From an uncultured Eubacteriales bacterium (GTDB taxonomy: Bacteria; Bacillota; Clostridia; Oscillospirales; Acutalibacteraceae): 15,397 nt of DNA. Numbering within the stretch: the stretch's first letter is position 1; every line of letters begins with the position of its first letter. The stretch spans positions 1-15,397 of the forward strand of contig OMPZ01000013.1 in assembly GCA_900313125.1 (NCBI GenBank), given 5' to 3'. Position numbers and translations under genes: made by a program. The notes beneath the pieces are model-generated. The model was not told where the DNA came from and did not search any database. It worked only from the letters and a program-made list of their open reading frames with translations. This document shows positions 6,829 to 13,137 of the stretch, piece by piece.

Positions 6829-7533
6829 ATGAAAAAGCTTGTAAACTACTGCAATGAGATCGGCGTGACGCTCGACGATAAGGCTCTTGATAGGTTTGAG
6901 AAATACATGAACATAGTTATCGAGTGGAACGAAAAAATAAATCTCACCTCTATCACCGACAGAGATGAGTTTATCGTAAAGCATTTTTGCGACAGCCTTT
7001 CGCTGCTCGGAATGCTCGATCTTGAAAACGGCGCGTCTATGATAGATATAGGCACGGGCGCGGGTTTCCCGGCAATACCGCTGAAGATCGCGCGTCCCGA
7101 CCTGAATATCACGATGCTCGACAGCCTTAATAAACGAATGGTGTTTATCAAGGAACATGTACTGCCCACACTCGGTCTTGAAGCCGAGGTGATACACGGC
7201 AGGGCAGAGGAGCTTTCCAAAACGAAGGAGTACAGAGAAAGCTTTGACTTCGCTGTCAGCCGCGCCGTTGCGAATCTTTCCGCGCTGTCGGAATACTGTA
7301 TTCCGTTCGTAAAGGTCGGCGGAACGTTCGCCGCAATGAAGGGACCCGACTGTAAAGAAGAGGTCGGCGCAGCCGAAAACGCGATCGAAACGCTCGGCGG
7401 CGAGCTTTCCGATATTCTTTCCTTTAAGCTGCCCGACGACAGCGGACGATGTATCGTAGTCATTGATAAAACAGAAAAGACCCCTGCGAAATATCCGCGC
7501 AGGGGAGTGAAGATAAACAAAAGTCCGCTTTAA
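6829..7533 (+). CDS. rsmG: 16S rRNA (guanine-N7) methyltransferase RsmG
   Basis: This 234-residue SAM-dependent enzyme is RsmG (GidB), which methylates N7 of G527 (E. coli numbering) in 16S rRNA. The RsmG-specific N-terminal block W-N-E-K-I-N-L-T-S-I-T-D is at about residues 33-44, followed by KHFCDSL. The SAM-binding loop DIGTGAGFP lies at 73-81, and the later SRAVANL motif supports the family. The length agrees with the usual 210-240. AGGTG at 6820-6824 overlaps the mnmG stop and serves the ATG at 6829, so the gene is the last member of the mnmE-mnmG-rsmG unit. It converges on a minus-strand gene, with a long hairpin between them. Confidence 0.97.
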   Translation: MKKLVNYCNEIGVTLDDKALDRFEKYMNIVIEWNEKINLTSITDRDEFIVKHFCDSLSLLGMLDLENGASMIDIGTGAGFPAIPLKIARPDLNITMLDSLNKRMVFIKEHVLPTLGLEAEVIHGRAEELSKTKEYRESFDFAVSRAVANLSALSEYCIPFVKVGGTFAAMKGPDCKEEVGAAENAIETLGGELSDILSFKLPDDSGRCIVVIDKTEKTPAKYPRRGVKINKSPL

Positions 7534-7569
7534 TGCGGTAATTTTCCAATTTAGAATTATCACATTAAA

Positions 7570-7585
7570 TTTCACAAATGTGAAA
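7570..7585. repeat. TTTCACA/TGTGAAA inverted repeat between convergent genes
   Basis: TTTCACA and TGTGAAA flank a 2-base spacer, giving a perfect 16-bp dyad in the tail region of rsmG. AATGTGAA is repeated directly 12 bases apart (7577-7584 and 7589-7596). It resembles parS outwardly but lacks the CACGTG centre. No promoter is next to it, so a binding role is unproven. Confidence 0.45.
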
Positions 7586-7618
7586 AGCAATGTGAAGTCA
7601 TTTTCAGACACTATATAA

Positions 7619-7648
7619 CAAGCCCTCGTCTTTTTTGACGAGGGCTTG
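7619..7648. terminator. bidirectional hairpin terminator between rsmG and DUF3592-type gene
   Basis: CAAGCCCTCGTC (7619-7630) pairs with GACGAGGGCTTG (7637-7648) over 12 perfect base pairs around a T6 loop. It sits between two converging genes and probably ends both transcripts. The T-run lies in the loop rather than after the stem, and the sequence after the stem is only moderately T-rich on either strand. Confidence 0.65.
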
Positions 7649-7656
7649 AGCTATTA

Positions 7657-8520
7657 TTACTTTTTCTTGCCGCCGGACATCATAAACACTATCAGCAGCC
7701 AGATAACCGGGAGGACTATCGACCATACAAGTGTTGATTTCTTTTCGCCTTCGCTCCACTTTATAACGGTGTTTTTCGGATTGTTGGGATCAACATAGAT
7801 AACGATCACTTCGTCTTCGGAATAATGCTTTGTGTTGTTTTTGCTGTCTATGTATTCTTTTCCTTTGTAAGTGTAAGAGTACTTTGCGTTGTAGTGAGTT
7901 TCCGTTTCAACGATGCCGTCCTCGTCCTGACTGGTAGTCTCGTAAGATGTGACCTCGGTCACGGTGGCGTCTGCTATCTCGTATGTTTCCTCAACCTTCA
8001 GATAATCTACATAGCTTGAAATGAAAGCAAACTCCGCCGAGCCTAAAATAAAAGTAAGGAAAACAAACATAAATATTTTTATGCAGCCCCTGCCTTTTTT
8101 CTTTTCAGGAGTCGGGTCCACCGCGTCTGTTTGTTGGATCGGCTGGTTATAATTCTGCTGATACATAGGCGCAGTCTGGTAATTTGTATACTGCGGATAC
8201 TCGGTATAGCTCTCTATCCCCTGAGCTGCAGCCTGTGCCGCCATTTGCTCCATGTTGAGATAACCGTTTTTCAGAATGTTGAATACTCTGATCGCGTATT
8301 TTATCACAGCGGCTATGCCGAGAATTATCGCGAAGATTATCAGCACGGGCTTGCTCCACCCCGGAACTGTGAAACCCATCTTGTCACCGAGGAACGGCAA
8401 AAGCTTGCCGACCGATACAGCAAAAGCTATAACAATTAGTATCCTGACAACGAAGCCCCATATTATCTGCCCGATAATGTGCTGCACGGGGTCGTTGACC
8501 GATTTGTTTTTATTCGCCAT
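7657..8520 (-). CDS. DUF3592-type four-helix membrane protein
   Basis: This 287-residue membrane protein has unknown function. Hydrophobic segments lie near residues 15-43, 58-80, 147-168 and 265-283. A Tyr/Gln/Pro-rich linker (about 96-140) and basic EKKKGRG separate the two halves. The region at about 172-262, ending in V-D-P-N-N-P-K-N-T-V-I, looks like a DUF3592 extracellular domain; that call rests on the general pattern of an extracellular beta-rich stretch and the Y/V-DPxNP motif. I started it at the ATG at 8520 because AAAGGAAG lies seven bases upstream on the minus strand; an in-frame ATG at 8544 has no such site. The gene interrupts the usual rsmG-noc neighbourhood in the opposite orientation. 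Its upstream region is the inverted-repeat element at 8550-8672. Confidence 0.75.
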   Translation of the reverse strand: MANKNKSVNDPVQHIIGQIIWGFVVRILIVIAFAVSVGKLLPFLGDKMGFTVPGWSKPVLIIFAIILGIAAVIKYAIRVFNILKNGYLNMEQMAAQAAAQGIESYTEYPQYTNYQTAPMYQQNYNQPIQQTDAVDPTPEKKKGRGCIKIFMFVFLTFILGSAEFAFISSYVDYLKVEETYEIADATVTEVTSYETTSQDEDGIVETETHYNAKYSYTYKGKEYIDSKNNTKHYSEDEVIVIYVDPNNPKNTVIKWSEGEKKSTLVWSIVLPVIWLLIVFMMSGGKKK

Positions 8521-8549
8521 AACGCCACTTCCTTTAATTTTCATTTAAC

Positions 8550-8672
8550 TATAGTAAACGACATAAACAATCTTACTTAGAGTGGTGCCCGAAGGGGTGC
8601 GGGGGCGACCGGAAAGCCCCCGCAATCGTTTGATAATACTCCCAAGCAGGGGAATTAATGTCGTTTACTATA
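8550..8672. mobile_element. MITE-like element with 15-bp terminal inverted repeats
   Basis: TATAGTAAACGACAT at 8550-8564 and its exact reverse complement ATGTCGTTTACTATA at 8658-8672 bound a 123-bp non-coding stretch. Inside, GCGGGGGC (8599-8606) pairs with GCCCCCGC (8616-8623), and two smaller C/G hairpins flank it (CCC-GAA-GGG near 8588-8596 and CCC-x5-GGG near 8641-8651). Each end begins with TA, consistent with the TA target duplication of IS630/Tc1-mariner-type transposition. No transposase is nearby. The interior is far more GC-rich than the flanks. It could instead be a structured RNA or binding array. Confidence 0.6.
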
Positions 8673-8726
8673 AATTATATTAGAAATAATATTCCGTGTC
8701 AACCGCGGTAAAAAATTTTTCGAGCG

Positions 8727-8742
8727 TCATGTTTCGACATGA
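8727..8742. promoter_or_regulatory. TCATGT-TTCG-ACATGA dyad upstream of noc-like gene
   Basis: TCATGT (8727-8732) and ACATGA (8737-8742) form a 6-bp inverted repeat around TTCG. It ends about 18 bases before the -10 hexamer at 8761, over the expected -35 position. As DNA it could be an operator; as RNA a UUCG-capped hairpin. No regulator can be named. Confidence 0.35.
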
Positions 8743-8760
8743 TGTTCCGCACGCACGCGG

Positions 8761-8766
8761 TATAAT
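8761..8766 (+). promoter_or_regulatory. -10 element of noc-like gene
   Basis: A perfect TATAAT hexamer lies 29 bases before the start codon, giving a leader of roughly 20 bases with AGGTGA at 8786-8791. No good -35 is present at 17 bp spacing (the bases there read CATGAT), which suggests a weak or regulated promoter. Confidence 0.5.
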
Positions 8767-8795
8767 ATATACACAGACAAAACACAGGTGAGCTT

Positions 8796-9584
8796 ATGAA
8801 GGATACCGTGAAAGCAGAAAACAGGATCGTGATGATACCGGTGTTTCTCATTTCATCCGCCGCAGTCGGCTGTGAGCGCGGATACTCGCGCGAAAACCTG
8901 AGCGCGCTTTCAAAGAGCATTGAAAAAAACGGTATACTCCAGCCTATAACCGTCCGCGATGTCGCAAATAACGAGTTTGAGCTTGTCTCGGGCGAAAGGC
9001 GTCTGCGCGCCGCTGTTATGGCGGGTCTGACAAAGGTGCCGTGCATAATCCTTCACTGCACAAAAAGGCAGTCTGCCGTGTACAGTCTCGTTGAAAATAT
9101 CCAGCGCGAAGGACCTGATATTTTCGAGAGGGCAGAGTCTATCCGCGCTCTTACGGAATACTACGGCTTTTCCAAAGAGCAGGTATCAACACAGCTCGGT
9201 ATGCCGCAGAAAACGGTGAATGAGAATCTTGCTATTCTTGCGTTTTCAAAAAAGGAACGCGGCGTAATACTGAGTGAAAGGCTGACATTCCGGCAGGCGG
9301 CAGAGCTTATAAAAATAACCGACAGCCGGAAAAGAAAAAACGCCATCACAAAAGCCGTCAAAGGGGAGCTTTCTGAAAACGAAACGGCGCAGCTTGTTGA
9401 GAGCATTTTGTCTCCGAAAGCATCGCCAAAGGCTCACAAAATCATATTTAAAGATCTGCGGCTGTTTTCAAATACGATAGAGCACGCGGTTTCAACAATG
9501 AAAAGCTCGGGTATATCCTCGGAGCTTACCAGAACGGAAGACGATTCCTTCATAGAATTTCGCATAAGGATCGCGAAACATTAA
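8796..9584 (+). CDS. noc: divergent Noc/ParB-family nucleoid occlusion protein
   Basis: This 262-residue protein belongs to the ParB CTPase family and sits exactly where Noc sits in Bacillus (rsmG, noc, parA, parB). The CTP-binding motifs are GERRLRA (66-72) and ENIQREG (100-106), and a helix-turn-helix covers about 127-148. At the four positions that I recall as separating Noc from ParB it has Q138, N144, A149 and R166; Bacillus Noc has Q, K, K, R and ParB has R, T, A, G. So the first and last are Noc-like and the middle two are not. The N-terminus (MKDTVKAENRIVMIPVFLIS) lacks both the amphipathic membrane-targeting helix of Bacillus Noc and the usual N-x-x-QPR segment. Noc normally binds DNA and membrane and blocks division over the chromosome; here the role could differ. 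ParB-family membership is firm, the Noc name less so. Confidence 0.72.
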   Translation: MKDTVKAENRIVMIPVFLISSAAVGCERGYSRENLSALSKSIEKNGILQPITVRDVANNEFELVSGERRLRAAVMAGLTKVPCIILHCTKRQSAVYSLVENIQREGPDIFERAESIRALTEYYGFSKEQVSTQLGMPQKTVNENLAILAFSKKERGVILSERLTFRQAAELIKITDSRKRKNAITKAVKGELSENETAQLVESILSPKASPKAHKIIFKDLRLFSNTIEHAVSTMKSSGISSELTRTEDDSFIEFRIRIAKH

Positions 9585-9657
9585 TACAGCTTACTCCTTT
9601 CTATATCCATATACACATTTCTTCATACCCTGTTCCGAGGGAGAGATCCCGAGGAGA

Positions 9658-9699
9658 CAAGCGATCGGGCAGTTTTTTTGCTGTCCGATCGCTTGTTTT
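9658..9699 (+). terminator. strong hairpin terminator after noc-like gene
   Basis: Bases 9658-9672 pair with 9681-9695 over 15 bp (one G-T wobble), around the loop TTTTTTTG, followed by TTTT at 9696-9699. It separates the noc-like gene from the parAB promoter and can act on both strands. A smaller GGGA-GAGA-TCCC stem lies upstream at 9639-9650. Confidence 0.85.
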
Positions 9700-9718
9700 A
9701 TTGAATTTTAGTATTATA

Positions 9719-9734
9719 TGTTTCACGTGAAACA
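9719..9734. promoter_or_regulatory. parS site upstream of parA
   Basis: TGTTTCACGTGAAACA is a perfect parS palindrome, identical to the one in mnmG. It lies 40 bases upstream of the -35 element of the parA promoter, so ParB loading here could both nucleate the partition complex and influence parAB transcription. Confidence 0.93.
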
Positions 9735-9756
9735 TCAGATGATCCTTGAATTTATT

Positions 9757-9772
9757 TGTTTCATGTGAAACT
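9757..9772. promoter_or_regulatory. degenerate parS-like site abutting the parA promoter
   Basis: TGTTTCATGTGAAACT differs from parS at two positions: C to T at position 8 in the centre and A to T at position 16. It ends one base before the -35 hexamer at 9774. The centre CACGTG is normally invariant in ParB sites, so this may be a weak ParB site, a decayed copy or a site for the Noc-like paralog. Confidence 0.55.
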
Positions 9773-9773
9773 A

Positions 9774-9802
9774 TTGAAAATTACAGCATGAAATGATATA
9801 AT
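9774..9802 (+). promoter_or_regulatory. parA promoter
   Basis: TTGAAA (9774-9779), a 17-base spacer and TATAAT (9797-9802), with TG at 9794-9795 making an extended -10. Transcription should start near 9809, which rules out the in-frame ATG at 9807 and supports the ATG at 9846. It probably drives parA, parB, the TPR-like gene and serS. Confidence 0.85.
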
Positions 9803-9845
9803 CATAATGGAAAGAAAAAGAAATGAAAGAAAGGATGTCGCCAAA

Positions 9846-10607
9846 ATGGGTAAAATTATTGCGATAGCCAATCAGAAGGGCGGCGTAGGCAAGACAACTA
9901 CAGCCGTAAACCTTTCGGCAGGGCTGGGAATGCTCGGCAAAAAGGTGCTGCTCGTAGATATCGACCCGCAGGGCAACGCCACGAGCGGTGTGGGCATTGA
10001 CAAACGAGCCACAAAACACAGTACATACGATATCTTTGTCGAGGGTCTCAGCGGAAAAGAGGTCGTCGTAAAAACACAGTTCGATAACCTGCATCTTTTG
10101 CCGTCAAGTCTCGATCTTGCCGCGGCTGAGCTTGAGATCGCTGACAAAAAGCACCGTGAGGCCATACTTAAAAACGCCGTTATCCCGATGCGCGGCAGCT
10201 ATGATTACATAATTATCGACTGTCCGCCGTCGCTTGGTCTTATCACCGTAAACGCGCTGTGCCTTTGCGACACGATACTCGTGCCTATTCAGTGCGAATA
10301 TTACGCGCTGGAGGGTTTGTCTCAGCTTATGAATACCGTAAGGCGAGTAAAGCGACAGTACAACGAGCATATCGAAATAGAAAGCGTACTGCTCACAATG
10401 TACGACGGCAGACTCAACCTCACTCAGCAGGTAGTTGAGGAGGTAAAGCGTTTCTTCCCGAGAAAGGTTTTCAATACGGTGATACCGCGTTCAGTTCGAT
10501 TGAGCGAAGCGCCGAGCTTCGGCACGCCGATCATGTACTACGATAAATCGGGCAAGGGCAGCGCGGCGTATATGGATCTTGCGCGCGAAATAGACGCAAA
10601 AAACTGA
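9846..10607 (+). CDS. parA: chromosome partitioning ATPase ParA (Soj)
   Basis: This 253-residue protein is the ParA/Soj Walker-type ATPase, which with ParB segregates origins; in Bacillus it also controls DnaA. The deviant Walker A box KGGVGKTT is at residues 11-18 with the signature Lys11. The A' motif DIDPQGNATSGVG follows near 38-50, and Walker B is in YIIIDCPPSLG. The start at 9846 gives the normal N-terminus MGKIIAIANQKGGVGKTT. AAGGA at 9831-9835 is the likely ribosome binding site, at a rather long spacing of about 10. An upstream in-frame ATG at 9807 falls before the predicted transcription start. parB follows 39 bases later. Confidence 0.97.
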   Translation: MGKIIAIANQKGGVGKTTTAVNLSAGLGMLGKKVLLVDIDPQGNATSGVGIDKRATKHSTYDIFVEGLSGKEVVVKTQFDNLHLLPSSLDLAAAELEIADKKHREAILKNAVIPMRGSYDYIIIDCPPSLGLITVNALCLCDTILVPIQCEYYALEGLSQLMNTVRRVKRQYNEHIEIESVLLTMYDGRLNLTQQVVEEVKRFFPRKVFNTVIPRSVRLSEAPSFGTPIMYYDKSGKGSAAYMDLAREIDAKN

Positions 10608-10646
10608 TTTAAAACTATTCATTATAAAAACTAAAGAGGTGAGAAT

Positions 10647-11525
10647 ATGGCAATGAAAAAAGGTGGTCTTGGCAGAGGACTGGGCGAGATATTTCTTCAA
10701 AACGAAAGCGAAGATCAGAACAGCACGGTAACGCTGAAAATTTCCGAGATCGAGCCTAACAGAAAGCAGCCGCGCCGCGATTTTGACCCGGAAACGCTCA
10801 GAGAGCTTTCCGACTCTATCGAACAGCACGGCGTTATACAGCCGCTCGTTGTTCGTCCCCTTCTTGACGGAGGATATGAGATAGTAGCGGGCGAGAGACG
10901 TTTCCGCGCTGCGAGAATGGCAGGGCTTACACAGGTACCCGTTGTTATAAGAGAGCTTACCGATTCTCAGTCGATGGAGCTTGCACTTATAGAGAATCTT
11001 CAGCGTGAGGATCTTTCCGACCTTGAGCTTGCGATGGGCTACGACTCGCTTATCAAGGAATACGGCATGACTCAGGAGCAGGTAGCGGAAACGGTAGCGA
11101 AATCACGTTCCGCGGTCGCGAACACGCTGAGACTGATGAAGCTCCCCGACGCGGTCAAAACTATGCTCACGAACGGAGATATAACCTCCGGCCACGCAAG
11201 GGCGCTGCTCGGTCTTAACGATCCCGATATGATCGAAAAGACTGCCGACGAGGTGATCGAAAACGGGCTGAGCGTTCGCGAAACGGAAAAGCGTGTGCAG
11301 TTCCTAAATAAGCTGGGCGATCAGGAAGAAGAGGAAGAGCAGCCGAAAGAGAAGATCGACCGCAGACCGCAGTATTACCGCGAGGTAGAGCTTTCACTCT
11401 CCGAAAGCTTCGGCAGAAAGGTCTCCGTTAATCAGAAAAACAAGAACAGCGGCACGCTCGTGCTTGAATTTTACGGCGAGGACGACCTCAAAGAGCTGAT
11501 GAAAAAGTTCAGAGATGATATATAA
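10647..11525 (+). CDS. parB: chromosome partitioning protein ParB (Spo0J)
   Basis: This 292-residue protein is the parS-binding CTPase clamp ParB. The N-terminal G-L-G-R-G-L (7-12) is the ParA-activating segment. N-R-K-Q-P-R (38-43), GERRFRA (82-88) and ENLQRED (116-122) form the CTP pocket, and the helix-turn-helix is at about 142-163. The specificity residues as I recall them are R154, T160, K165 and G182, i.e. ParB-type at three of four, fitting the perfect parS sites at 6442 and 9719. An acidic linker (about 226-236) precedes the C-terminal dimer domain. AGAGGTGA at 10635-10642 is a strong ribosome binding site. The stop codon overlaps the next gene's ATG by one base (TAATG). Confidence 0.97.
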   Translation: MAMKKGGLGRGLGEIFLQNESEDQNSTVTLKISEIEPNRKQPRRDFDPETLRELSDSIEQHGVIQPLVVRPLLDGGYEIVAGERRFRAARMAGLTQVPVVIRELTDSQSMELALIENLQREDLSDLELAMGYDSLIKEYGMTQEQVAETVAKSRSAVANTLRLMKLPDAVKTMLTNGDITSGHARALLGLNDPDMIEKTADEVIENGLSVRETEKRVQFLNKLGDQEEEEEQPKEKIDRRPQYYREVELSLSESFGRKVSVNQKNKNSGTLVLEFYGEDDLKELMKKFRDDI

Positions 11526-11830
11526 TGAACTTGAAGTTTATGAAAGCATTGGCTCTTCTCGACAGGGGCAGATATGATCTGGCTGAGGTCAACATCAAAT
11601 CAGCAATAAGCGAATGCAATGAGATCTTTGAAGTAATACCAATGAAGGCTTGCTATGCGGAGCTTCTGTGTGAGTCGGAACGATATAGTGAGGCGCTGAG
11701 TATTGCGGAATCTATTCTCGAAAATTCGGAAGCCGAGGAGAATTACGATCTGATCTCGGAGTTTAACACGGCAAGATATATAAAGGATTATATCAACAGT
11801 AAAAAGATCAAAGGAGATAATACACAATGA
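11525..11830 (+). CDS. small TPR-like helical protein
   Basis: I cannot name this 101-residue protein. Two similar helical hairpins are visible: residues 2-34 containing ALLDRGRYDLAEVNIKSAI, and 37-68 containing LLCESERYSEALSIAESIL. This is the spacing of tetratricopeptide-type repeats, so a protein-binding role is plausible. A third helical stretch ends in a Lys-rich tail. There is no signal peptide or membrane segment. Its ATG overlaps the parB stop by one base and its TGA overlaps the serS ATG by four bases, so translation of all three is probably coupled. No strong Shine-Dalgarno precedes it, as expected for coupling. A role with ParB or SerRS is only inferred from position. Confidence 0.75.
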   Translation: MNLKFMKALALLDRGRYDLAEVNIKSAISECNEIFEVIPMKACYAELLCESERYSEALSIAESILENSEAEENYDLISEFNTARYIKDYINSKKIKGDNTQ

Positions 11831-13104
11831 TAGACATTAAATTTTTGAGAGAAAACCCGGATGCTGTTCGTGAGAATATCAAGAAAAAATTCCAGGACAG
11901 CAAGCTGCCGCTCGTTGACGAGGTGATCGAGCTTGACGATCAGCGCAGAGCAACTCAGCAGAAGGCAGACGGACTCAGAGCCGACAGAAACAAGTACTCA
12001 AAGCAGATCGGCGCGCTTATGGGTCAGGGCAAGAAGGACGAAGCAGAGGAGATGAAAAAGCTCGTAACGGAGAAATCCGAGGAGCTTGCACGCCTTGAGG
12101 AGCTTGAAACAGAGCTTGCCGAGAAGGTAACTAAGATCATGATGACGATCCCGAATATCATCGATCCGAGTGTTCCTATAGGTAAGGACGACAGCGAAAA
12201 TGTTGAGGTACAGCGTTACGGCGATCCGTTCGTTCCCGATTTTGAGATACCCTACCACACCGATATAATGGAAAAGCTGGGCGGCATCGACCTCGACAGC
12301 GCGCGCAAAGTTGCCGGCAACGGTTTCTATTATCTTATGGGCGATATCGCGAGACTTCATTCTGCTGTCATCGCTTATGCGCGTGACTTTATGATTGACC
12401 GCGGCTTTACATACTGCGTTCCTCCGTTTATGATAAGAAGCAACGTTGTAACGGGCGTTATGAGCTTCGCGGAGATGGACGCCATGATGTACAAGATCGA
12501 GGGCGAGGATCTTTATCTTATCGGAACGAGCGAGCACTCCATGATCGGAAAGTTCATCGACACGGTAATAAAAGAAGAAGAGCTGCCGAAAACGCTCACA
12601 AGCTATTCGCCCTGCTTTAGAAAAGAGAAGGGCGCGCACGGCATCGAGGAGCGCGGCGTTTACAGAATACACCAGTTTGAAAAGCAGGAAATGATCGTTG
12701 TCTGCAAGCCCGAGGACAGCAAGATGTGGTTTGATAAGCTCTGGCAGAACACGGTAGATCTTTTCCGTTCGCTTGATATCCCCGTTCGCACGCTTGAATG
12801 CTGCTCAGGCGACCTCGCAGACCTCAAGGTAAAGAGCATCGACGTTGAGGCATGGTCGCCGCGTCAGAAGAAGTACTTCGAGGTAGGTTCATGCTCGAAC
12901 CTCGGCGACGCTCAAGCAAGACGTCTCAAGATCAGAGTATCTGCCGGCAAGCAGAAGTATTTCGCTCACACGCTCAACAACACGGTAGTTGCTCCGCCGA
13001 GAATGCTCATCGCGTTCCTTGAGAACAACCTCAACGAGGACGGCTCTATCCGTATCCCCGAGGTACTCAGACCTTACATGGGCGGCAAGGATGTTATAAA
13101 ATAA
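11827..13104 (+). CDS. serS: seryl-tRNA synthetase, archaeal-like sequence type
   Basis: This 425-residue class II enzyme charges tRNA-Ser (and tRNA-Sec) with serine. The N-terminal coiled coil (about 30-105) is the tRNA-binding arm. Motif 2 is C-F-R-K-E-K-G near 263-269 continuing to R-G-V-Y-R-I-H-Q-F-E-K at 276-286, and motif 3 includes SCSNLGDAQARR at 355-366. The blocks G-A-H-G-I-E-E-R-G (269-277), GDLADLKVKSIDVEAW (from 328) and HTLNNTVVAPPRMLIAFLEN match what I recall of haloarchaeal and related SerRS rather than the common bacterial form (G-x-x-G-x-D-T-R-G, E-x-SSCSN). AAAGGAG at 11810-11816 lies inside the preceding gene. The ATG overlaps that gene's stop by four bases. No T-box leader is seen. 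Confidence 0.95.
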   Translation: MIDIKFLRENPDAVRENIKKKFQDSKLPLVDEVIELDDQRRATQQKADGLRADRNKYSKQIGALMGQGKKDEAEEMKKLVTEKSEELARLEELETELAEKVTKIMMTIPNIIDPSVPIGKDDSENVEVQRYGDPFVPDFEIPYHTDIMEKLGGIDLDSARKVAGNGFYYLMGDIARLHSAVIAYARDFMIDRGFTYCVPPFMIRSNVVTGVMSFAEMDAMMYKIEGEDLYLIGTSEHSMIGKFIDTVIKEEELPKTLTSYSPCFRKEKGAHGIEERGVYRIHQFEKQEMIVVCKPEDSKMWFDKLWQNTVDLFRSLDIPVRTLECCSGDLADLKVKSIDVEAWSPRQKKYFEVGSCSNLGDAQARRLKIRVSAGKQKYFAHTLNNTVVAPPRMLIAFLENNLNEDGSIRIPEVLRPYMGGKDVIK

Positions 13105-13137
13105 TTATCATTTAACGATTTAATCAGAGGGACTTCA

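Noticed and set aside
7570..7585. TTTCACAAATGTGAAA as a third parS site
   Set aside because: It lacks the CACGTG centre and has different half-site spacing, so ParB should not load on it.
6751..7611. A 286-codon open frame on the minus strand
   Set aside because: It lies fully across rsmG and the mnmG end, is antisense to well-supported conserved proteins, has no ribosome binding site and no recognisable motif; it is a compositional shadow.
9807..9845. Extended N-terminus of parA from an upstream ATG
   Set aside because: The start lies five bases after the -10 hexamer, before the likely transcription start, and adds a Lys/Arg-rich stretch not found in Soj.
11531..11826. T-box riboswitch ahead of serS
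   Set aside because: The upstream region is fully coding and overlaps serS; there is no T-box sequence or terminator/antiterminator pair.
11998..12672. A 224-codon minus-strand open frame across serS
   Set aside because: It is antisense to the SerRS catalytic domain and without motifs or a ribosome binding site.
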